From: Cardinalis cardinalis
Lineage: Eukaryota; Chordata; Aves; Passeriformes; Cardinalidae
Assembly: GCA_014549065.1 (NCBI GenBank)
Contig: JACDOX010000024.1
Span: 6,791,577-6,855,576 of the forward strand
Reading direction: 5' to 3'
Length of the DNA stretch: 64,000 bases
Positions 1 to 9,901 of this stretch are shown here, one piece after another. The translations under genes and the position numbers were made by a program. Under the pieces are notes generated by a model that worked only from the letters and a program-made list of their open reading frames with translations, was not told the origin of the DNA and searched no databases. Within the stretch, counting starts at the first letter, position 1. The number at the start of each line of letters is the position of its first letter.

Positions 1-455
1 TTTCACAGAAAAAAGCTTCCACAGTGGTATTTGGGGTACTAATACAAATTTCTCCACTACTGTCATTGTTCTGCATTTTCACAGATCTGATATACTAATA
101 ATATCNTTTATAAAGTTCTTCTCTTCCTTTACCTTTTCAAAACACTAAGAAAAAAACAGCATGACAAAAAAAAAACTAAATCAAAATTTTCTATATTTGG
201 GACAAAGGAGACATCTGTGTGTGGGTCAGGTAAATGGAATGACAAGATAACCCAGAAAATAATGGGAGGGAGAAGAGAGAGATGAAAAACCATACAAATT
301 AAAACAGGAACAGGATAAATTAGAGTCCTTTACCTAAGGCGGCAAGCGACAGAGAAGATCTTGCACTTCTACTGTGTTCATAATTTTGACTTGGTTGTTT
401 AGCTATTTTTTTAATAATGAAATGTTATCTTACTGTATTTCAACTATTGTATGAG

Positions 456-488
456 GAAGTGTTGAAATATATAGAAGTGTTGAAATAT
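456..488. repeat. Two-copy tandem duplication, 18-bp period
   Basis: The 15-base unit GAAGTGTTGAAATAT occurs at 456-470 and again at 474-488. A complementary stretch (TATTTCAAC) lies just upstream near 436-444, so the unit could also pair as a hairpin arm. Confidence 0.8.
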
Positions 489-928
489 GAATCAATATTC
501 TCATTATTTTTATGTATGTTGAGATATGACAAGAAGGCCAATTCTCTAGTTTCTTCTACAGTTTGGAAAATAGTAATAAAATTGCATTAATTCACATGTA
601 AGTGGCTTTCCAAGTGATAGAGCTGACTGTAANTTCAAGTTCTGCACATGTATCAGACATTGTAGATCAAGATAATATCCCATACTGTCCGTGATGATTG
701 CCTTCATTTCTGTCATCCATTTGAAGAATTTTATGTNTTAGTGACAGCACTGGCAGAGAAATGGTTTCCCAAAGTCTTCACCTTTGAAATTTTGATTGCA
801 AAAAAAATGGGGCTAAATATCAACTGTCTTCCACTAAAATGTAATGGAAAACAAAACAGAGTGACTTCTTTTTCCAATGTATATTTTCTACAGTTAGTAT
901 TACTATTATTAGAATATCATATAGGTAC

Positions 929-952
929 ATTCAGTGATATATTCAGTGATAT
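929..952. repeat. Two-copy 12-bp tandem repeat
   Basis: ATTCAGTGATAT is repeated twice head to tail, and the first five bases recur after the second copy. This is probably a replication-slippage duplication. Confidence 0.85.
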
Positions 953-1311
953 ATTCAAGACTTAGTTGTTCAAGATTCTTAAGTCATTGCTCTAGACATC
1001 TTACTGTCTAAATGCTTGTATTTTCCTCCAATATTCTGTGGCTATACTGTGTCATGCTGCTCTAAAACTGAGCTATCAGGGTTTAGTTGATGCTTGAAAA
1101 TTTGTATTTAAAATTACATTGTTGTTATATCATTATAACTTACTGTGTAGAAAGGTTCCCAATAAAGCAAAGGGCGGTGGTGGAGGGGGGTGGGGAAGAA
1201 GGAGGACAGGAAGGACAGTTTGCCTGATTTGCCAGAGATCACTTATGCTATATTTAGTCTGAAAAGGAAGTGTATTTTGGGTGAAGCAAGGCTGGTGCGC
1301 AGTGTGTGCTG

Positions 1312-1333
1312 GGACCTGTGACCTCACAGGTCC
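1312..1333. repeat. Perfect inverted repeat, 10-bp arms, 2-bp centre
   Basis: Arm GGACCTGTGA (1312-1321) is followed by two bases and its exact reverse complement (1324-1333). It lies in a locally GC-richer patch and contains TGACCT, which matches a nuclear-receptor half-site. Any regulatory role is speculation. Confidence 0.8.
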
Positions 1334-1654
1334 TCTGATAGCAGCTGTAGTAAATCAGAGTAATGCAAGACTAAGACATGAAGATTGTGGTCTCAATCTG
1401 GATTCCTTGCTTCTGGCAGAGGGGCTACTTTTGTCTATCTACTGCCTATCTACTCCTCCACCAGTTCAGTAAAGTTGCCATCACTTTGAACTGCTTCCCA
1501 GTAATTAAGGAGTCAGNCCTGAAAGAGCCTTGAGTCTCTCCAGTGTGAAAAAATTGTGTTAACAGTTTTATGAACGTATTATTTTATGATTTCTCTCGTC
1601 AATGTGTGTCTTCAATGCTGCTGGTTGATTTTCTGCATTACCAGCCCTTATTTT

Positions 1655-1701
<47 letters not shown>
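1655..1701. repeat. GATA tetranucleotide microsatellite, cut by assembly gap
   Basis: About 11-12 uninterrupted copies of GATA run directly into a block of Ns, so the true array length is unknown. Frames open across the repeat on the minus strand are artefacts of the tetranucleotide and the Ns. Confidence 0.97.
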
Positions 1702-2070
1702 NNNNNNNNNNNNNNNNNNNNNNNNNNNNNNNNNNNNNNNNNNNNNNNNNNNNNNNNNNNNNNNNNNNNNNNNNNNNNNNNNNNNNNNNNNNNNNNNNNN
1801 NNNNNNNNNNNNNNNNNNNNNNNNNNNNNNNNNNNNNNNNNNNNNNNNNNNNNNNNNNNNNNNNNNNNNNNNNNNNNNNNNNNNNNNNNNNNNNNNNNNN
1901 NNNNNNNNNNNNNNNNNNNNNNNNNNNNNNNNNNNNNNNNNNNNNNNNNNNNNNNNNNNNNNNNNNNNNNNNNNNNNNNNNNNNNNNNNNNNNNNNNNNN
2001 NNNNNNNNNNNNNNNNNNNNNNNNNNNNNNNNNNNNNNNNNNNNNNNNNNNNNNNNNNNNNNNNNNNNNN
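1702..2070. other. Assembly gap (369 Ns)
   Basis: This is a continuous run of N. It probably contains the rest of the GATA array, the end of the CR1 stub that begins at 2071, or both. Nothing can be said about its content. Confidence 0.99.
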
Positions 2071-2115
2071 TTTTTTCGACTGGAAAAGACCCTTAAGATT
2101 ACTGAGTCCAGCCAC
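2071..2115 (-). mobile_element. CR1 LINE 3'-end stub (minus strand)
   Basis: The bases after the gap read like the reverse complement of an avian CR1 3' end: a purine-rich GGAAAAGACC block followed by a diverged form of the AAGATCATTGAGTCCAACC stretch. Only about 45 bp remain. The other side is taken over by LTR-like sequence, so one element may be inserted in or beside the other. The call rests on remembered CR1 3'-end structure and is short. Confidence 0.5.
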
Positions 2116-2485
2116 TGTTTTGTGTTTGAGTTGTTGCTCAGTAGTACTTACTCTTTTTAATCAATTTCCATGCTCTGTCAATGAGAAGGTGCACAAGAAG
2201 CTGGGAGGGAGCATGGTCAGGACAGATGACCCAAACCATAAAACCTCATGTTCAGTGTAGAAATGGGAAGGCTGACCCTTGCTCAGGAATGAACAGGGTC
2301 AGTGCATGGTAAGCAGTTTTATTGTGCCTCACTGTTCCTGTCCCACTTTCTTTTATCTCCCTTTACACCATTATTGTTGTTATTATTATAATTATCATTT
2401 TCTTCTCTCAATCCATGGGTTTTACCTTTTTCAGATTCTTCTTCCCATACCCCCAGGGGCAGGGCGTACTGACNGCTTTGTATGA
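2114..2485 (+). mobile_element. Degraded avian solo LTR (probably ERVL-like)
   Basis: The order of sub-motifs matches a solo LTR that is very common in bird genomes. A GAGTTGTTGCTCAGTAG block is followed by GTGCACAAGAAGCTGGGAGG (about 2190-2209), then GGTCAGGACAG...GACCCAAACC. A TTATTGTTGTTATTATTAT-rich stretch follows (about 2371-2395). The last block is CTCAATCCATGGGTTTT (2407-2423) and a CCCCAGGGGCAGGG stretch near 2452. Compared with the pattern I know, an internal segment with the usual TATA region is shortened and the 5' end is lost or hidden in the N gap. The family name and class are from memory and were not verified. No target-site duplication is visible. Confidence 0.65.
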
Positions 2486-2942
2486 CCTCAGAAAGCAAAG
2501 AGTTAGTAAAAAGAAACACAGGCTATTTTTTTGTGTGTGTTTCTATTTGAAAGCTGATCCTATGATTATCTGAGGTTTGACTCATAATTTTGAATGGTTG
2601 AAATTGGCAGTGATTTCAACGTACATAAATCTTTACAATTTCAAAAGTAATATTCTGGTTTCCAAAGTGTTTTTCCAGACAGCCTATTTTGATCTTTAGT
2701 CAAAATGTTTATTTGCTCATNTACTTCACTGTCATGTATAATCAGTAGTAAAATGTGTCACAAATGTTTTCTCGTTCCTTTACATTTGTGTATGATCAGA
2801 TTATTAGGTTTTTATGAAGAGTAACATTACCTGTGNTCATTTTCTTAACAGATTATCTTTACTGCTATGTGAGAACGNGAGAATTGCAAGAGATTTAGAT
2901 GTTCTATTGATGTGAACTCATTATAAATCTGAAGCTTTGGTT

Positions 2943-2982
2943 GTTTAAAAGATGATGTTTAAAAGATGTTGTTTAAAAGATG
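2943..2982. repeat. Three-copy 14-bp tandem repeat
   Basis: The core GTTTAAAAGATG occurs at 2943-2954, 2957-2968 and 2971-2982, separated by AT and TT. The spacing is exactly 14 bp each time. Confidence 0.9.
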
Positions 2983-3560
2983 GCCAAGGATTCATATGAA
3001 ATGAATGAAATGAACTGAACTTTTTATTTGAAAACANATTATCCAGCCAATAAACTTTGCCTTGTTCTTGATACTCCCTAATTTCCTCATTTTGGTGGAA
3101 ACAGGTCCTAGTTCAATGGAAACCATCACATCACAGTGATGCACTTACACATACATGGCATCTGAATNTGTGAAAGTGATGGGAGACAAGGCACTTTTTC
3201 TTCTCTTTCCCCCCCTGTATCCAAGATGCTGAAAGAATCAAGCAAGAAGTAAATGCNTCATGTCAGGTGCGGCCTTTTTGTGTTCAAATAATAGTTATCG
3301 TGGTGAAGATACTAGAACGGTCTGAAGAAACTAGACATTTTACAGCAAAATAAAACTGACAAATTTAAATCACTTTCAGGAATGGTCTAGACATCAGGAT
3401 ATTCAGAGCATGTATGGAATTAGTCACTTAGACAGAGCTTGATCACAGCTCTATGCAAAGGGTCATATTTTAAGGCAGTCTGAGACAGTTAATAGTGGGC
3501 CAAGGACAGGATTTTTGCCTTGATTTGTAATACTTCCTTTTCTTTCAGCTTATCCTATTC

Positions 3561-3583
3561 CTTAACTCCTTAACTCCTTAACT
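3561..3583. repeat. Three-copy 8-bp tandem repeat
   Basis: CTTAACTC is repeated head to tail, with the third copy one base short. It is a small slippage array. Confidence 0.85.
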
Positions 3584-4161
3584 ACAGCAACAGACTCTCT
3601 ATTGACCTGCACACTATAGTTATACCATACTATGACAGAACAAAAGACTATTTCTAAATACCTATGAAGTGTTCACAGTGTTAATTAGAGTCAACTGACA
3701 GCAATATTCCTCTTTTTATGAAATCTGATGTGACTCTTCTGGGCAGGAATCTTCAGGAAGATATATCTATCCTTTAAGATTTGCAATGCTTTATAGGATT
3801 TAATTAATACAAATCTTATCTTGTTCAACAAAAAGAGTGAAAAATACTCTAAAAAACTCAACCTTGAAAGAATGTATTCTTGAGGAAATAACAAATGGTT
3901 CAGCTCATTAACTGACTTGTCATGCATTTTTCCATTGTAAATCACTGTCAGAAGATTTTTTTTCTTTTGCCAACAAATAGATTCAAATTAGAAAGGACAC
4001 TACCTTTCAGCAGAACTCTATTAGCAGCTACATTTAGCTTGTTACAAAAAAAAAAAAACGGGAATGGGAATGTAGAAATTGAAGACAGGAAAACATAGAA
4101 CTGTTTAATCTCTCTTGGCTTTCTTCAGCAAGGGCCTGCATAAATTGAAAAGAACATCTCT

Positions 4162-4183
4162 GTTCTGGACTATAGTCCAGAAC
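4162..4183. repeat. 22-bp perfect palindrome plus partial third arm
   Basis: Half-site GTTCTGGACTA (4162-4172) is followed immediately by its exact reverse complement (4173-4183). A further partial copy, TGGACTATA, follows at 4184-4192. It could form a cruciform or a dyad binding site. No function is known. Confidence 0.9.
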
Positions 4184-5149
4184 TGGACTATATGTGACAT
4201 TAAGTGATTAGCACTATAGGAAACCTTGTGTTCAATTATGTCATTTTCCAAAAAGAGCTTTTATGTTTTTACAAGAAATAACTATGAATTATTTACTCTA
4301 AAATCGGGTTATTAAGTCAGAGTATCTTAGTTTAGGAGTGTGTAATTATCAGTAAAATATAGTGTTAAAAATAAGATTTGATAAACTATGAAGTCAGCAA
4401 TGTAATGCCAAGTCTTGTCCTAATGAACACTTAGTTTAAAGTGATAATATATGAATAGGGAATGTTGCATCATCAGTGTCATTTATAATTAAACAATCTA
4501 ATAGCACCTTGCAGATATAGTCATAAATGGGAAACTATATTCATGTCTAGATTTTTCTTCTGGATTTCAACATAAAACTGCTTTAAAAAATATATGATAA
4601 AAGCATATTTTGCTTGGTGCAAGGCTAAGAGGCTAAGACATAGGACAGTAATGTGCATAGTATAAATTAAAAACTGTTCCAAGATTTGGAATTTTTACAT
4701 TGCATTATGTAATAAGGAAAAGTTACTGAGCAGAAAAGTTTGCCAGAACTAGACAACAAGTATACAAAAACTGTCCTCATTGGTATAGGGGTTTAGGTTT
4801 CTATTTTTTTTATTATATATGTAATAAGCTGGAATTTTATTTTTCTTCTATGTGTGTGTCTGTGTGTCTGTGAGAAATACTTTTTCTTTTGAGACCCAGT
4901 CTCAAGGGAAGAACACATGGCAGCATGTGAATAGCTTTTCTCTTAAACTAACACATTGGTAGTTATCTTTGCACTGGGTTTTCCTGTTGTAAACACACTG
5001 AATTAGATCCTTATGTTCTGTGGGAATACAGCTTTCTGAGGTATCACCGGCAGTTTCAGTAATCAAAAGCTGATGGAGCAAGGCACTGGGTATATATGCA
5101 CATTTATGTGTATACACACACACACATACACATTTATATATGTATGCAC

Positions 5150-5600
5150 ATATGGCGCCTTTGAGCTGGGGGGCTGCAGGGCATGGTGAGCACAAACCAG
5201 GGCTGCTCTGGGTCCATCACAGCCAGCTCCAGACAGTCCCAATGCACCCACCATGGCTCAGCCTCATCTAGAAAAATGTCTTGAAGAGAGCTGGTAAACA
5301 CTGGGAAAAATGAACAGCATGGCAGGGAGTTAAGGAAGTGGTCCATGACATACCTCANTGGAACTCCTGACCGTGGAGAACATTGATGTGAGCACATGCA
5401 ACGGTGGCCAGACAAGGAGATAATTACTAAAAGAACGAAGAAGAAAATATCTGCTGAAAGTACTGACAGAAACACTTGGAACTGGGAACCTGACAAGCAG
5501 GCCTTGGAGCCAGAAACAGGCATGAAAATTTCAGCTGCCNTCTTCAAAGTGCACCGAGGATACACAGAAAGTTGCGATATCCTGAGATACCACTGAGAAG
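5150..5600. other. GC-richer patch of unknown origin with a long minus-strand open frame
   Basis: This patch is clearly richer in G and C than its surroundings and follows a CA dinucleotide run. A 181-codon frame is open on the minus strand (5134-5679), interrupted only by two ambiguous codons. It shows no family motif that I recognise and no splice context. It may be an old transposon or LTR fragment, and I cannot assign it. Confidence 0.3.
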
Positions 5601-6896
5601 GGAAAACACAACTGTAATGGCAACTTATTGCCTGAGAAGATGGAAAACAAAATGGGATTGAAAGTACAGGAAATAGCATTGAGTATTAACTGTTACAGGT
5701 GAAAAACAGGACTTAATCATATTGAAGTAGGCTGTTTAAAATAGGATGTCCTACATCCCTGTATGACTCCATGTTATAAGAGGAATTTATTTTTTTCCCC
5801 TGAAATAGAGCCTTTTTTCACTCTCTCATACTTTCCTTTCCTGTGCAGTCCGAGTCCTGCAAAACCACTGTGTGAGACCTTGGACTTCCATGGGGGTCAC
5901 CTACCTAACTTGATTGTTACAGGTATCACATTTGAAGGGAGAGTCTGCCCATTATCTTGTTGGTTCTTTTTTGGGCCCACTGTTGAGTCACTTTGTCCTT
6001 CCACTTCTAGGATGGGTGGATTGCCATTTGAGATCTGTTTGTACCCTTTGGTATGGTTTGGTCCCTTCTGAAATCTGTCTAAACAAACCCTAAACCCCCA
6101 AACTCAGAACTGAAACTAAAACTGTGTTATCCAAGTTTGATCACTGAGGAATAGCTTGACACTTGAAAGTTTTAAGTAAGTAAAGTAGCTTCTGTAAAAA
6201 TGATTTAATAAATGTTATCTTAACCTACAATATTACCTAAATTGTTAAATGCATGACAGAGAAAGGAAATGAAGGCAAAACATAGGCTGGGGTTTTTATG
6301 TATATTTTTTGGTCAAGAAACTTACTTTCCATTCAATTGAATGAAGTAAAAATGGAAAAAAGTCATCATGGTATTTTGTTCTATATGAAAGTTAAAGTGC
6401 CAGCATTTTTAGAGACAGGGATGTAAGAAACAGTAAAACAAAATTGCTTTCATCTGCATATCAGTATGTAAGTAAAAGCTTAGAAGTTTTAATGACCCAT
6501 ATTCAGTGAAACTCCCCTGACCTAGTATGAAAGGTATCAAAGCGCAATTGAGACCCTCTGTTGAAGTAAAAGAAATGTTAAAACCAAGTACTGCAGTTAA
6601 AAGCCTGTAATAGGCTCCCAAGCATATCTGAGAAACTTCAGACTTGCACTTACTTATTTGAGATGAGAATCTGAGACCCTTAACTGATTGCAGAAGCAAA
6701 TTTTAGGAGTATTAGGTCAAAAGCTAAATGTCTTGAATGTTAAATTTCTTCTTAGATCTTTGGTAATGTTACAAAATATTAGGATTCTTTGTAGAATTGT
6801 GAAACTTATCCTAGGTGTTAGGTTTTGCTTCAACATAATTTAAATTCCTCTACATCTAAGCATAAACTGGGAAAGCAGTCTAATAGAAAAAATATG
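5601..6896. other. AT-rich non-coding stretch
   Basis: No gene, RNA gene or recognisable mobile element is visible. Open frames are short and have no recognisable motif. Confidence 0.55.
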
Positions 6897-7005
6897 TTGG
6901 GGTTTTTTTGGGTTTTTTTTTGTTTCAGTTTTTTTGGGTTTTTGTTTGTGTAGGTTTTTGTGTTTGGTTTTTTTTTTTGTTTGTTTGTTTGGGTTTTTTT
7001 TTGTT
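6897..7005. repeat. T/G-rich low-complexity block
   Basis: About 110 bases consist almost entirely of T and G on the + strand, with GTTT and GGGTTTTT units. It resembles the longer block at 21249-21441. Frames open across it are compositional artefacts. Confidence 0.9.
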
Positions 7006-7733
7006 AAAAATGTAACTGCTTTTTGTATTGACCAGATTAAAAAACCAAAAAAAGTCAGTGCACAAGCTGGTTAAAATACAACAGTAAAATTTCTTTTTAA
7101 TTAAGAAAATAAACACCAAGATGTGAAGACCAAAAAAAAAGGTATGAAAGGACTAGGACTAGGAGTTTTACAACAGTAATTACTGAGACATCCTTACTCA
7201 AAAGTGAAAAGATTTATGCAAAGAAGGATGCTTCCTTTGTGTGTAAGTAGTTTTAAATACATTTCCCATATGCTGTCTTCAAAAATGCCTGGGAAAATTA
7301 TGATTTAGTTGGAGGAAAGCTGAGATAGAGATGAGCAAGTAAATGAGCCAACTTCAATCTCAGTTTAGGTGGAACTTAATGCTTTCACTAGAAATACTGT
7401 TCTGTGCAGAATTTTTTCTTTTAAAAACCTGTAAAATACATCCATACTGTTACTGTGCCTACTATCTTCTTTCCAGCTCCCAATATACAGTTTTCCCTAG
7501 CTTTTTATCTGTCATTCCTCCTTTAATCTCATTCTTTCCCTAGAAAAGCCCAAGTCCAATCACTCAAGCCTAAGCTGACATTTCAAGCCCAGAATTTTCA
7601 AGTGGGTTAAAAATTTAAAATTATTTTGCCTGTTTTTATCTAGCAGAAACATTGTGCAGTATTCCATTAATTATTTCTATTCACTACCAAATTTATTCTG
7701 TTTTCATTACCGTAGTTATTTCATAACTCTTGA

Positions 7734-8348
7734 CAGCAACTGGAATCATCAGATAGGGGGCCCCATTTCATAGCTACAGTAGTAAGAGAGGTAAGTAGAT
7801 TGCTGGGGATAACTTGGGACCTCCAAACACCGTGGAGACCCCAGTCAAGTGAACAGGTAGAGAGGATGAATCAGACACTAAAAAGGCAAATCAGTAAAAT
7901 ATGCCAAGAAGCCAAATTGCAGTGGCCCCAGGCTTTGCCAATNGCACTGTTGAGGATTCGGATAAAGCCTAGGAGTGGGATGTCAGTCGGTACTTATGAG
8001 ATGTTGTATGGGAAACCATATGCATCTCCTGAGCCTAACCCTAATGTACACGTCACAGGAAAGCAGGAAGTCTATAATTATGTTCTGTCTCTCCGGAAAA
8101 CTTTAGCTTGGCTCCGGAGCATCCTCGTGTGGAATAGACCACTAACTCTCGAGAACCCAGTTCGTAACATACATCCAGGAGACGAGGTGTACATTNAGAA
8201 CTGGAACGAAGAACCACTGAAAGAAAAGTGGAGTGGACCCCATCAGGTACTACTGACCACCTTTACAGCAGTGAGAGTAGCCGGCGTGGACCCCTGGATT
8301 CACTACACCCAAGTGAAGAAAATCCATCCTGGATCACGGACTGTGTAA
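7734..8348 (+). pseudogene. pol: Retroviral pol remnant: integrase catalytic core end and C-terminal domain
   Basis: This is the 3' end of a retroviral pol gene. Integrase joins viral DNA to host chromosomes in the nucleus. About 204 codons are open in one frame, with two ambiguous codons. The second catalytic Asp lies in an SDRGPHF motif (codon 7752-7754). The catalytic Glu lies in an EQVERMN motif (codon 7860-7862). Exactly 35 residues separate them, as in the D,D-35-E signature. A C-terminal SH3-like/GPY-F module follows, with the GDEVYI and KWSGPHQVLLTT motifs, typical of gammaretroviruses. The frame stops at 8346-8348 and overlaps the possible env start at 8228. The ATG at 7800 is internal, not a true start. 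The first catalytic Asp and the zinc-binding HHCC region are missing, so it cannot encode a working enzyme. Confidence 0.93.
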
Positions 8349-8698
8349 ACTGTGGAACCAACAAGGCTGCAGATAAGATGTGTTTAATTGACTTAAGAAC
8401 GCTATCAGTAATTATGCTAACGTTATGGTCAATAATGTCTTTGGGATGTGGAATGCAAAATTATCAACTAACTACTCTTCATTCTAGAATGAAGAGAGAG
8501 GTACAAACAGAAACACAGGGGATAAAAGTTTCTAATGCAGTTCGGGCTGAGAATGTAATGATTGGATTAGTCAAAGATTTTGCCAAAATGCAAAACACCA
8601 GTCAAATAACTGCTTGTCTTCCATTACCAAAGGCAGCAGGAGACTCAGTAAATTGGGGAATCATAACATCAAAACTACCTGTTTTGTTCACTACCTGA
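8228..8698 (+). pseudogene. env: env segment 1: leader and SU N-terminus
   Basis: This 156-codon segment overlaps the end of integrase in another frame. Codons 1-40 are overlap-encoded and may not be translated. A hydrophobic run of about 16 residues, beginning about 10 residues after the internal Met at 8378, looks like a signal peptide. After it, polar SU-like sequence with one N-linked glycosylation sequon (NTS) runs to a TGA at 8696-8698. Homologous sequence continues at once in the +3 frame, so the stop results from a frame change near 8690. Confidence 0.8.
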
Positions 8699-9115
8699 AA
8701 TACAAAAGAACAAAACAATCACATGTAGACGGGTACCCGAATCGAGGCAGGTAATCAAGGAAACTTGGGAGAAAAGAGGAACATGGATGAAACCCACGAG
8801 CCAGAAAGCCTGTATTTTAAGTGATGGCATATTTGGAACCTCTATGGGAGAATCAGAAGGCATCACACAGTGGCAATGCTATTTGCCACACTATAAAAAG
8901 ATTATAGAAAATGTTACAGAAACCACTCTGGTATGGAAGNGTGAGGCCAAGGATCAGAAAGATCAAATAGGGCCTTGGGACAGTGCGTCATCTATGAGTA
9001 TTCTTCAAAGATCCCAATATATGGCAAACACCCCTTGGTGTATNAGGTGGGAAGGCCCCAAAAATGGAACAGATCCAGCAATAACGAANACTGCCACTAG
9101 TAGCAGAACGAGGGC
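8691..9115 (+). pseudogene. env: env segment 2: SU middle
   Basis: The +3 frame is open from before 8691 through the TAG at 9168-9170, but env-like content leaves this frame somewhere about 9050-9120. It carries several cysteines and an NVT glycosylation sequon near 8906, consistent with an SU globular region. There is no initiation codon at its start, which fits a continuation by frame change. It contains three ambiguous bases. Confidence 0.7.
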
Positions 9116-9901
9116 AAACAAAGTTGGTGGGCATGTAATAAAACTTATGACTGCACTTTGGATGATGTAGAGATAAAACAGATGCCACCCCTGGCAATGG
9201 CCCTACAAATTGGTTGTGCTTGCAGAGGGATCAAACATNAACAAGGCAGAGTGAATTATAAAGCAGTTATAGGATGTACCAGAATTACAATCCNAGGCCC
9301 ANGNCAATTTNTATGGNCAGCNAGTGATGGTACNTGGACAACACATCTGCCTGTAGATGGGAAAGTAAAGGAGATTACTTTAGGCCTTCCAACCTTATGT
9401 CCAATTTGGAAAAAGTCCCCATTTAATGGAAAACATGAACTTCTGCAGATAAGAGCAAGACGAGAAGTTCTAGACAATGAATGTCCAGATGACACTTGGC
9501 AAGAACCCTCTAGNGGAGTAAAATTTGGGTGGGCCCTGGAGTCATTGTTTGGTCCTATAGCAAACTATGAGAATAGGGAGATGATNTACAAACTTACAGG
9601 TCAGGTAGATAGACTGGCAAGAGTCACACGGGAAGGATTTAAAGAATTAAACATACAATTACAAGCCATCACAGAAATGACTTTACAAAATCGATTAGCC
9701 TTAGATTTGCTACTCCTGAAAGAACATGGAGTACGTGGATTTTTAAAGGGACGGGTTGATCATTGCTGCGTTCATATCCCAAAGGTAACTGCAGATGTAG
9801 AATATNACATTAATCAGTTGAAACAAATAGAGCATGAAGCACAAGAAGAGCAAAAGGACTTGACTGCAAGCTGGTTAGGAAGAAAATCTTTAAAGGGTTA
9901 G
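9116..9901 (+). pseudogene. env: env segment 3: SU C-terminus and TM ectodomain
   Basis: The segment is open in the +2 frame up to a TAG at 9899-9901. The ATG at 9158 is internal. The first part is cysteine-bearing SU. A fusion-peptide-like region follows around FGWALESLFGP (9527-9559), then a heptad-rich helix leading to LQNR (9684-9695) and the DHCC pair. An Arg occupies the place where the family normally has the first cysteine of the C-X(n)-CC motif. I see no clear basic furin-type site immediately before the fusion-like region. Several ambiguous bases fall between 9239 and 9334. Confidence 0.85.

Larger units (their letters stand above)
1..1654. other. AT-rich non-coding stretch
   Basis: I see no gene here. 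Open frames are short and lack family motifs. The stretch contains small tandem duplications (456-488 and 929-952), a G-rich patch at 1172-1208 and a perfect inverted repeat at 1312-1333, which are described separately. Confidence 0.6.
2486..5150. other. AT-rich non-coding stretch
   Basis: No gene was recognised. The stretch contains a three-copy 14-bp tandem repeat (2943-2982), a three-copy 8-bp repeat (3561-3583), a 22-bp perfect palindrome (4162-4183), and short CA/TG runs near 4846-4872 and 5112-5125. Confidence 0.55.

Noticed and set aside
1648..2115. 155-codon minus-strand open frame
   Set aside because: Almost entirely Ns plus the GATA repeat; not real coding sequence.
9256..9495. 79-codon minus-strand frame
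   Set aside because: It is opposite env in a stretch with many ambiguous bases; antisense shadow.
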